DNA from: an uncultured Ruminococcus sp.
Lineage (GTDB): Bacteria; Bacillota; Clostridia; Oscillospirales; Acutalibacteraceae
Direction: 5' to 3'
DNA: 39,571 bases
NCBI GenBank assembly: GCA_934476515.1
Contig: CAKSNZ010000019.1
Location: 1-39,571 of the forward strand
Position 1 is the first letter of the stretch, and the number at the start of each line of letters is the position of its first letter. Position numbers and translations under genes: made by a program. The notes beneath the pieces are model-generated. The model saw only the letters and a list, made by a program, of their open reading frames with translations. It was not told the DNA's origin and searched no databases. Below, piece by piece: positions 32,796 through 39,571 of the stretch.

Positions 32796-33290
32796 TTATT
32801 TTAATAATTCCTTTAGTACCTCTAAACGAGGGTCAATTTCTTCTGCCTGACAATCACATTCTCCATCATTCAAGTCCTTACCACACTTAGGGCAAATACC
32901 CTTGCAGTCCTCTTTACACAGGAACTTAACAGGTAAGTTAAGAATAATATCTGTCTGAACACAATTATCAACATCAAGAGTGTAATCCGGAACTTCAATG
33001 TAGTCATCATTGTCATCACCCTGAAGTGAAACCACAAGACGATGATTAAACTGGTAATTTAATTCTCTACTAACATCCTTAAAACATCTGTCACAAGGAC
33101 GGTTGTAGGTAAATGATACATCAAAATTAACATCAACAAGACCAGCACGGTTTAAAGCCTCACCCTTTACCATTATAGGTGAAACGAATGGATAAACACC
33201 ACTAATGTCTATGTCTGACATTGAAAAGGAATACTCAAAAGCCTTCTTACTGCCTTCCTGTAGGAAAACTTCTTTAAGGTTTAATATCAT
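32796..33290 (-). CDS. yceD: YceD family (DUF177) protein
   Basis: A 164-residue member of DUF177, the standard upstream partner of L32, implicated in 23S rRNA or L32 metabolism. The middle CDRCFKD and the C-terminal CKEDCKGICPKCGKDLNDG and CDC give a cysteine-rich putative zinc-binding set. The ATG at 33290 follows GAAGGTG; an upstream in-frame start at 33308 overlaps that site. Confidence 0.9.
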   Translation of the reverse strand: MILNLKEVFLQEGSKKAFEYSFSMSDIDISGVYPFVSPIMVKGEALNRAGLVDVNFDVSFTYNRPCDRCFKDVSRELNYQFNHRLVVSLQGDDNDDYIEVPDYTLDVDNCVQTDIILNLPVKFLCKEDCKGICPKCGKDLNDGECDCQAEEIDPRLEVLKELLK

Positions 33291-33498
33291 AAATACACCT
33301 TCTCCCAATAAACACGACTAATATTATACTCATCAAATAGCATTTTGTCAATAGAAAAAAGCCATTTTATTAGATTTTTTCTGAATTTTTTGTAATTTTC
33401 TTTGGTAGAATTAAGTACAATAATTTATTAATAATTATAGTATATTCATTAAGAAAAATCGGACAATTAATATGGTAACTTTAAAGGTTAAACCGTCA

Positions 33499-33530
33499 AA
33501 AAAGGACTGTTAAGTAACAGCCCTTTTAAG
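33499..33530 (-). terminator. Terminator of pgi and the P-loop gene
   Basis: AAAGG(A)CTGTTA pairs with TAACAG(C)CCTTT around AG, with one mismatch, and is followed by T-rich sequence on the minus strand. Confidence 0.65.
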
Positions 33531-33564
33531 AGTTTTTAATTTAATTTTGAAAACTAATCTAAAA

Positions 33565-33981
33565 TTAAACCTTTTCGCAAACTGCGTTAATACCTACCGG
33601 TAGGTCTTCTTCAGCAGCAGAAATTAGGAAAGTAATCTTTGTTTCTGATGCGTCAGCTAGGTTAGATGCTTTCTTAACGAATGCTTCTAAACCGTCAATA
33701 CCTTCTGGGCAAATCTTGAATGTGCTATCAACAAGAATGTCTGTAACATCATAGTTACCTGCACAGATACCACTTAGGAAACCGAATAGTGCATCATAGC
33801 CCTGAATTTCGTAATGGTCAGTGTCAACAAGTCTAGCCTTATGAGTTACATCATATGTAAGCTTTTGACCTTTCTCAACTACAACAACATTGCCACTTGA
33901 TGAAGCAACAGCTTCATTAGCAAGTTGGATTAATTTCTTAGTTTTGCCTGAACCTTTCTTACCTGTTAGTAAAGTTACCAT
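33565..33981 (-). CDS. Small P-loop protein, function unknown
   Basis: A 138-residue protein with a clear Walker A motif, TGKKGSGKT (6-14), and a possible Walker B-like strand, DILVDSTF (near 81-88). I do not recognise a named family. It lies 40 bp after pgi with an AAAGGAGG ribosome binding site and shares the terminator at 33499, so co-transcription with glucose-6-phosphate isomerase is likely. The length is too short for a kinase with a separate substrate domain; ATP binding is expected, function unknown. Confidence 0.75.
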   Translation of the reverse strand: MVTLLTGKKGSGKTKKLIQLANEAVASSSGNVVVVEKGQKLTYDVTHKARLVDTDHYEIQGYDALFGFLSGICAGNYDVTDILVDSTFKICPEGIDGLEAFVKKASNLADASETKITFLISAAEEDLPVGINAVCEKV

Positions 33982-34021
33982 TTAGTCGTCCTCCTTTTAG
34001 GATAAATTTTTAATATTTTTT

Positions 34022-35359
34022 TTAGTTAAGTCTTGCTTCTAGTTCAGCTTTCTGATCTTCATAACCAGGTTTGCCTAGTAGAGCAAACATATTCTTCTTG
34101 TATGATTCTACACCAGGCTGGTTGAATGGGTTAACACCTAGTAGGTAACCACTGATTGCACAAGCCTTTTCAAAGAAGTAGATTAGGTAGCCTAGTTCTG
34201 TTTCTGTCATTTCTTCAACATCAAGAACCATATTAGGAACGCCACCGTCATTATGAGCAAGAACTGTACCCTGGAAAGCCTTCTTGTTAACAAAGTCCAT
34301 AGTCTTGCCTGATAGGAAGTTTAGACCATCAACATTTTCTGGGTCTGTATCAAGAGTAATTTCTCTTGCAACCTTACCAAACTGTACAACAGTTTCAAAT
34401 AATGTTCTTCTGCCTTCCTGAATGTACTGACCCATTGAGTGTAGGTCTGTTGAGAATACAACAGATGCTGGGAAGATACCCTTGTTGTCCTTACCTTCAC
34501 TTTCACCAAACAACTGCTTGAACCATTCGTTCATCATTGTAAATGCTGGTTCATAAGCAACAAGTAGTTCTGTCTGGTAACCCTTTCTGTAAAGAATGTT
34601 ACGAAGAGCAGCATACTTATAACAGTCATTTGTAAATAGGTCATCGTTATCAAAGTCGTTCTGAGCCTTTCTAGCACCTGCCATAAGAGCATCAATGTCA
34701 CAACCTGCAACTGCAATTGGAAGTAGGCCGACAGCTGTTAGTACTGAGAATCTACCACCTACATCATCAGGTACTACGAATGTTTCGTAGCCTTCCTTAG
34801 TAGCAAGTTCCTTTAGAGTACCCTTTGCCTTATCAGTAGTACAGAAGATTCTTTCCTTAGCACCTTCCTTGCCGTACTTCTTTTCCAGCATTTCACGAAG
34901 AACTCTGAAAGCGATAGCAGGTTCTGTTGTTGTACCTGACTTTGAAATCATATTAATAGAAACATCTTTACCCTCACAGATTTCTACAAGTTCAGAAAGA
35001 GCATTACTGCTGATTGAGTTACCTGTAAAGAAAATTTGTGGAGTATCTTTGCATAGTAGATTATAGTTAGGGGATTTTAAAAATTCAATAGCTGCTCTTG
35101 CACCAAGGTAAGAACCACCAATACCGATAACGATAAATACATCAGTATTCTTCTTAACTTTTTCAGCAGCTGCCTTAATACGAGCAAATTCTTCCTTATC
35201 ATAATCTGTTGGAAGTGTTAACCAACCGATAAAGTCATTGCCTAGGCAATCACCTGTATGAAGTGCATTATGAGCAAGTTTCACCTGTGGTGCCATTGCT
35301 TCATATTCATGTTCACTTACAAATCCCTTTAAATATTTGTCACTTAACTTAGTAGCCAT
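34022..35359 (-). CDS. pgi: Glucose-6-phosphate isomerase
   Basis: A 445-residue cytoplasmic isomerase (glucose-6-P to fructose-6-P). Family landmarks are [18 protein letters not shown] near 84-101, [34 protein letters not shown], the [12 protein letters not shown] histidine-containing segment, and [14 protein letters not shown] near the end. The ATG at 35359 ([12 protein letters not shown]) follows AAGGAGG; an in-frame extension to 35404 has no binding site. It feeds glucose released from starch into glycolysis and leads the P-loop gene. Confidence 0.95.
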   Translation of the reverse strand: MATKLSDKYLKGFVSEHEYEAMAPQVKLAHNALHTGDCLGNDFIGWLTLPTDYDKEEFARIKAAAEKVKKNTDVFIVIGIGGSYLGARAAIEFLKSPNYNLLCKDTPQIFFTGNSISSNALSELVEICEGKDVSINMISKSGTTTEPAIAFRVLREMLEKKYGKEGAKERIFCTTDKAKGTLKELATKEGYETFVVPDDVGGRFSVLTAVGLLPIAVAGCDIDALMAGARKAQNDFDNDDLFTNDCYKYAALRNILYRKGYQTELLVAYEPAFTMMNEWFKQLFGESEGKDNKGIFPASVVFSTDLHSMGQYIQEGRRTLFETVVQFGKVAREITLDTDPENVDGLNFLSGKTMDFVNKKAFQGTVLAHNDGGVPNMVLDVEEMTETELGYLIYFFEKACAISGYLLGVNPFNQPGVESYKKNMFALLGKPGYEDQKAELEARLN

Positions 35360-35492
35360 TTCTTTTTGTGCCTCCTTATCATTCCATAAAAGAATTATAC
35401 ACATATTATTTTATGGATTGGCACTATTATACTATATTTTGTACATTTTTGCAACAGAAAAGTAACACTTTCACTAAATAAAATTTAATTTT

Positions 35493-36632
35493 TTATAAAG
35501 ACACTAAAAAAGCCCACAAGTATCGGAAAGAATTAGCAAATGAACATTCCTCTACTTCTTCTTTTGACTTAACTTTAACTTTTTCTACTAATTTTCCATT
35601 TAAATTATATTCAATTTCACCAATCACCCGGTCTTGCTTTACCGGTGCATCTATTGAGTCAGGAATGTTTACTTTTGTATCTATTTTATCATTGTTGCCT
35701 TTTGAAATTAAAATTGACTTAGGTTCATTTGCAATGAGTGAAAGTTCTTCTTTCATTCCTTTATTTACTTTAATTTTATCAATCTTTACTTTTTCAGGTA
35801 CTTTTATTCCGAAATTATTGAAACCATAGTCAAGCATTGTTGATGCACTTTTGAATCTTTCATTGGTACTGTTACAACCTAAGGACACTGCAATTAAATT
35901 CATTCCATCTCTTCTGGCTGTTGCAGAAATACAACTCCCTGCCTCTGATGTTGTGCCTGTTTTTAGTCCTGTAATGCCGTTATAAGACTTTAAAAGTTTA
36001 TTAGTATTAACAATTTGAGTTTTGCCATCTCGCAAGAAATCAAGCCATATAGAAGTATAATCAAAAACTTTAGTATGTTTTATAAGTTCTGCTGACATTA
36101 AAGCCACATCATATGCACTTGAATAATGACCTTCCTCATCAAGACCGTTGCAGTTCTTGAAAACAGTATCTTTCATACCAAGTTCCTTTGCCTTTAAGTT
36201 CATTCGCTTTACAAAGGCATCTTCACTGCCTTCGGTATATTCTGCCAAAGCAACTGCTGCATCATTAGCTGAAGCAACTAATGTTGCCTTTAGCATATCG
36301 TCAAGGGACATTTGTTCTCCCTCTTCAAGCCAAATATCCGAACCACCCATTGAGGATGCGTGTTTACTTGCAGTTACAGTATCTTTCAGGCTGATTTTTC
36401 CACTTTCAATATCCTCCATAACAAGCAAAACGGTCATTACTTTTGTAATAGAGGCTACTGACCTTTTTTCGTGACTGTTTTTCTCATAAAGAATATTAAA
36501 ATTGTCAGCCTCAACCAATATTGCTGAAGGTGCTGACACATCCTCATCGGTAAGCGCCTTTGCCCCTATCGGCAAGGAAAACAATATCATTAAAACACCA
36601 AGTAAAATAGAAAAACTCCTTTTCACATACAT
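35493..36632 (-). CDS. D-alanyl-D-alanine carboxypeptidase (PBP5/DacF type)
   Basis: A 379-residue serine peptidase that trims the terminal D-Ala from peptidoglycan stem peptides outside the cell. Signal peptide 1-26 (GAKA-L). The active-site motifs are SITK (S61-K64), SAN (121-123) and KTG (224-226), followed by the PBP5 C-terminal beta domain. The end, FANSFRYLWAFLVSL, is a short hydrophobic segment that could be a membrane anchor. Whether it is the vegetative DacA or the sporulation-linked DacF cannot be decided here. Start follows GAGGTG. Confidence 0.92.
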   Translation of the reverse strand: MYVKRSFSILLGVLMILFSLPIGAKALTDEDVSAPSAILVEADNFNILYEKNSHEKRSVASITKVMTVLLVMEDIESGKISLKDTVTASKHASSMGGSDIWLEEGEQMSLDDMLKATLVASANDAAVALAEYTEGSEDAFVKRMNLKAKELGMKDTVFKNCNGLDEEGHYSSAYDVALMSAELIKHTKVFDYTSIWLDFLRDGKTQIVNTNKLLKSYNGITGLKTGTTSEAGSCISATARRDGMNLIAVSLGCNSTNERFKSASTMLDYGFNNFGIKVPEKVKIDKIKVNKGMKEELSLIANEPKSILISKGNNDKIDTKVNIPDSIDAPVKQDRVIGEIEYNLNGKLVEKVKVKSKEEVEECSFANSFRYLWAFLVSL

Positions 36633-36728
36633 TTTAACACCTCTTTCAAATAGTAAAATGTATGTTGATAAGGAGTATATTATGAATTGTTATTCTTAAA
36701 TTTCTGCTAATAAAATACAAATGTAAAA

Positions 36729-36754
36729 TCGCCTACCAAACTAATGATAGGCGA
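36729..36754 (-). terminator. Terminator of the amino-acid ABC operon
   Basis: TCGCCTA pairs with TAGGCGA around a 12-base loop, with GATTTTACATTT following on the minus strand, 42 bp after the ATPase stop. Confidence 0.7.
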
Positions 36755-36795
36755 ATAATTTTACTTTTTGATTTTAATATAATAAGAAATAATAA

Positions 36796-37554
36796 TTAAA
36801 TACCCTCAAGGGATTTATTAAGGAATGCTTTAGTTTTCTCTGATTTAGGATTATCGAATACTTCTTCAGGTGTACCGAATTCCTCAATAACGCCATCAGC
36901 CATAAAGATAACCTTATCGGAAATATTCTTTGCAAAACTCATTTCATGAGTGACAACAATCATTGTGTTGTCTGTACTCTTAAGGCCTTGAATAACCTTT
37001 AGCACTTCACCGGTAAGTTCAGGGTCTAGTGCTGATGTTGGTTCATCAAAGCAAAGAATATCAGGATTCATTGCCAATGCTCTGGCAATTGCAACTCTCT
37101 GTTGTTGTCCACCTGAGAGCTGACAAGGATAATGCTCAATTCTATCTGTTAGTCCAACTGTTTCAATTAATTCTCTACCACGCTTTTCAATGTTTTCCGG
37201 AGTGTCAATCTTCATTAAAGTTGGTGCAAGAGTAACATTCTTTAGAACATTGTACTGTGGAAATAGGTTAAAGTTTTGGAATACAAGACCAAAGTGCAGT
37301 CTGTTCTTTCTGATTTCATCTTCCTTATACTTCTTATTTTTTGAACCGTCAAAAATTTCTTTACCATTTACAGAAATTGTGCCATTCTCAGCAGTTTCAA
37401 GGAAGTTAAGGCATCTTAATAAAGTTGTCTTACCACTTCCGGATGAACCGATAATAGAGAGAACCTCACCCTTTTCAAGTGAAAAATCAATACCTTTTAG
37501 AACTTCTGTTTTACCAAAACTTTTTCTTAAATTTTTTACTTCTAATATAGCCAT
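36796..37554 (-). CDS. Polar amino-acid ABC transporter ATPase (GlnQ-like)
   Basis: A 252-residue ATPase: Walker [10 protein letters not shown] (35-43), signature LSGGQQQRV, Walker [18 protein letters not shown]-loop VVTHEM. The [13 protein letters not shown] segment is characteristic of the GlnQ/HisP/ArtP branch. It follows the permease by 6 bp with AGGAGT as ribosome binding site. It powers uptake through the permease at 37561-38211 with the binding protein at 38233-39000. Substrate is likely a polar amino acid (glutamine, arginine, cystine); not resolved. Confidence 0.93.
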   Translation of the reverse strand: MAILEVKNLRKSFGKTEVLKGIDFSLEKGEVLSIIGSSGSGKTTLLRCLNFLETAENGTISVNGKEIFDGSKNKKYKEDEIRKNRLHFGLVFQNFNLFPQYNVLKNVTLAPTLMKIDTPENIEKRGRELIETVGLTDRIEHYPCQLSGGQQQRVAIARALAMNPDILCFDEPTSALDPELTGEVLKVIQGLKSTDNTMIVVTHEMSFAKNISDKVIFMADGVIEEFGTPEEVFDNPKSEKTKAFLNKSLEGI

Positions 37555-37560
37555 AGTTAA

Positions 37561-38211
37561 TTAACTCCTGAAGTAACTTAGTTTTTTCTCAATAAAGTTA
37601 AAGAGAATTGTAAGTAGTCCTGAGAAAATCAAGTAGAAAGCACCTGTATAGAATAGTGGCCAAATTAGACCATCAGTCTTGATATATACCTGTGCAGTCC
37701 AAATAATTTCATATACTGCAATAATTCTTGCAAGAGAAGTATCCTTTACAAGAGTAATGATTTCGTTACTCATTGGTGGCACAATTCTCTTGATAACTTG
37801 TAACAACACAATCTTGAAGAAAATTTGTGTTTTTGTCATACCAAGAACTTGACCTGCCTCATACTGACCCTTTGAAATTGACTCAATACCACCTCTGTAA
37901 ATTTCTGAGAAGTAGCAAGAATAGTTAATTACAAATGCAAGTAATGCTGCTGAAAATCTTGGTAGCAGTCCCATATTAAAGATAAGTCCCGGACCGTAAT
38001 ATACAATTATTAATTGAAGTAGTAGTGGTGTACCTCTAATAATCCATACAAAGGTACGAACCAACCATCTTAGTGGTTTAAACTTACTCATTGAACCAAA
38101 ACAAATTACTAAGCCAAGTGGTAGTGAAAATAAAAGTGTCAAACCAAATAGCTGTAATGTTGATAAAAATCCGTTTAATAGGTCAAGAGTGATAGATAGA
38201 AAATCGCTCAT
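37561..38211 (-). CDS. Polar amino-acid ABC transporter permease
   Basis: A 216-residue HisM/GlnP-type permease with five hydrophobic segments. The family features are WIIRGTPLLLQLIIVYYGPG, SCYFSEIYRGGIESISKGQYEAG (the coupling-helix region) and MSNEIITLVKDTSLARII. It forms a homodimeric channel because only one permease gene is present. It starts 21 bp after the binding-protein gene. Confidence 0.93.
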   Translation of the reverse strand: MSDFLSITLDLLNGFLSTLQLFGLTLLFSLPLGLVICFGSMSKFKPLRWLVRTFVWIIRGTPLLLQLIIVYYGPGLIFNMGLLPRFSAALLAFVINYSCYFSEIYRGGIESISKGQYEAGQVLGMTKTQIFFKIVLLQVIKRIVPPMSNEIITLVKDTSLARIIAVYEIIWTAQVYIKTDGLIWPLFYTGAFYLIFSGLLTILFNFIEKKLSYFRS

Positions 38212-38232
38212 TTACTTATCATTCCTTATGTA

Positions 38233-39000
38233 TTACTTACAAAGTGCAACATTGTATTTCTTAGATAGCTTTTCTAGTGTGCCATCCTTTGTTAAATCCT
38301 TAATGTACTGATTGAACTTTTCTGTCATATCAGATTTTTTACGGAAACCAACGCCATATTCTTCCTTAGTTAGTGATAGGCTATGACCTAGTGTTTCATA
38401 GCTAGTACCCTTACCTGTCATAGCGTCAGCCATTGTGCTGTCAATAATACAAGCATCAACAGAACCGGACTTAACTTCTAGAAGTGTATCACTCTGTGCT
38501 GATACAGGAGTATATTTTAGGTTGTTATCCTTAGCAGCAGCTTCACCGGCAGAACCTGATTCAACTGCAAACTTTAGCTTTGATAGTGACTTAACATCCT
38601 TATACTTATCAAGGTCAGCTTTCTTCATAACAACAACCTGTTCATTCTTAGCATAAGCATCAGTAACACTTGTGTTCTTCTTAACTTCATTTGTAATTGT
38701 CATACCGTTCCAAGCACAGTCGATTGACTTTGTGTTAAGTTCCATAAACTTATTATCCCAGTCAATTTCAATGAACTTAACCTTAACGCCCATTTTCTTA
38801 CCAACAGCCTGAGCAAATTCTGTATCAAAACCTGTCCAGTTACCCTTATCATCCTTATAGTTCATTGGTGCATAGTCTGTAATACCTACAACCAATTCGC
38901 CCTTATCCTTGATGTATTCATAGTCAGAGCTTGAACTGCCACAAGCAGTAACAAGCACAGCCATAACTGCACATAATACTAATGCTAATACTTTTTTCAT
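38233..39000 (-). CDS. Polar amino-acid-binding lipoprotein (SBP_bac_3)
   Basis: A 255-residue lipoprotein: signal peptide with lipobox LVTAC (C20), then a family 3 solute-binding domain with ELVVGITDYAPMNYKDDKGNW, GFDTEFAQAVGKKMGVK and SIDCAWNGMTIT. These segments bind an alpha-amino acid between two lobes. It is the first large gene of the operon and is preceded by a 32-codon micro-ORF. Confidence 0.93.
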   Translation of the reverse strand: MKKVLALVLCAVMAVLVTACGSSSSDYEYIKDKGELVVGITDYAPMNYKDDKGNWTGFDTEFAQAVGKKMGVKVKFIEIDWDNKFMELNTKSIDCAWNGMTITNEVKKNTSVTDAYAKNEQVVVMKKADLDKYKDVKSLSKLKFAVESGSAGEAAAKDNNLKYTPVSAQSDTLLEVKSGSVDACIIDSTMADAMTGKGTSYETLGHSLSLTKEEYGVGFRKKSDMTEKFNQYIKDLTKDGTLEKLSKKYNVALCK

Positions 39001-39022
39001 TGTTGTACCCTCTTTTACTTTT

Positions 39023-39121
39023 TTATTTTTTCTTGTTGGAAACCATTTTCTTATATCTTCTATTATTAATTACCAACAAAGTACCTAAGCCTAAAACTAA
39101 AAATGCAAATAACTTTTTCAT
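39023..39121 (-). CDS. 32-residue single-helix membrane micro-protein
   Basis: A short frame reading MKKLFAFLVLGLGTLLVINN, then RRYKKMVSNKKK. One hydrophobic helix (residues 4-19) is followed by a strongly basic tail. It has a proper ribosome binding site (AAGGAAG, seven bases before ATG 39121) and ends 22 bp before the start of the binding-protein gene, so it is the first cistron of the amino-acid transporter operon. No family is recognised. It might be a small transporter subunit or regulator, or a leader peptide. Confidence 0.55.
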   Translation of the reverse strand: MKKLFAFLVLGLGTLLVINNRRYKKMVSNKKK

Positions 39122-39571
39122 AATAATACTTCCTTTACAAATTCATTTCAAACTTACCTACCTATTTTACTTTATTTCGCTAAACTTGTAAAGTGGTAAT
39201 TTAGCAAAATTTAAAGAATTAGGTCACTTCTTTTTTACATCACATACAAAAATTATGGAAATTCCTTTCATTTTCTTAATGTTGTTTTAATTGTAAAATA
39301 GTATTGTGTTCTTAATATATTGTAGTAATAAAAAAACTGTCATATTAATATTCGTTTTTGCTTATTCAATTTGATTGTTGGTTAAGATAAATCAGTTTTT
39401 TAATTTTATTTGTACTAACCTATAAATCACTTCTACAAATTAGGGTTTGTGGGGATGATTATGTAATGTAGATAAATTAGATAATAACCGATTAATTCAT
39501 CTAATTTATAGTTTTTCCCTCCTTCAGTCGATTTATAAAAGGTAAATTGCCGTTCCGTCAATTTACAATCG
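39122..39571. other. Intergenic leader of the amino-acid ABC operon, repeat at the right edge
   Basis: No gene of usable length was found. Most of the stretch is AT-rich. I could not identify a T-box, riboswitch or attenuator. From about 39517 the sequence (CCCTCCTTC, then GTAAATTG at 39542-39549 paired with CAATTTAC at 39559-39566) resembles the hairpin repeats seen at 7811-7854 and is cut by the window end. Confidence 0.5.

Noticed and set aside
36640..36700. Short plus-strand start with a ribosome binding site (AAGGAG before ATG near 36682)
   Set aside because: The frame closes after only five codons (MNCYS).

Overview
The window is AT-rich, low-GC Gram-positive DNA with strong AAGGAGG-type ribosome binding sites and Firmicutes gene neighbourhoods (der-plsY, comEC-holA, yceD-rpmF). 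Two secreted GH13 amylases carry dockerin modules, one of them with two CBM26-like modules, and a third secreted protein looks like two CBM21 starch-binding modules. This points to a starch-degrading gut Clostridia/Ruminococcaceae relative with an amylosome-like system of the kind known from Ruminococcus bromii. The species assignment is inference. There is no phage, plasmid, CRISPR array or intact insertion sequence.

Layout. 1-85: 5' end of an adhE-like gene (minus) under a near-consensus Rex operator. 517-4592 (minus): mntP, then a fabF-like ketosynthase / acyl-CoA ligase / thioesterase cassette, with a LysR regulator diverging at 4860 and a perfect inverted repeat between them. 5871-10510 (minus): a T-box leader whose specifier reads UGG (Trp), an iron-type alcohol dehydrogenase of the glycerol dehydrogenase family, and a TrpXYZ-like ABC transporter. 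A 0.57-kb block of hairpin repeats splits this operon between the binding protein and the permease. 10573-12150: a GT2 glycosyltransferase and a small CBS-domain protein. 12245-19676: amylase with N-terminal dockerin (minus), K+-dependent-type membrane pyrophosphatase (plus), large amylase-CBM26-CBM26-dockerin (plus). 19857-23083 (minus): MATE exporter, decayed GNAT fragment, azlCD, decayed OB-fold fragment. 23152-23835: four minus-strand tRNAs (Arg, His, Lys, Gln) and a plus-strand tRNA-Gly, each group with a textbook sigma-A promoter. 24268-25023: tandem CBM21-like secreted protein with a palindromic operator at its promoter.

25153-36632 (minus) is mostly housekeeping: a small membrane protein, then der-plsY-HIT-phosphoribosyltransferase-comEC-holA-rnmV in one tight operon, yceD-rpmF, pgi plus a small P-loop protein, and a D,D-carboxypeptidase. 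36796-39121 (minus) is a polar amino-acid ABC transporter preceded by an overlooked 32-codon membrane micro-ORF.

The most interesting parts are the Trp T-box operon with an unexpected dehydrogenase, the starch-binding/amylase set with its regulatory palindrome and 5'UTR hairpin, the ketosynthase-ligase-thioesterase cassette without a carrier protein, and a ComEC whose C-terminal domain lacks the usual metal-binding motif.
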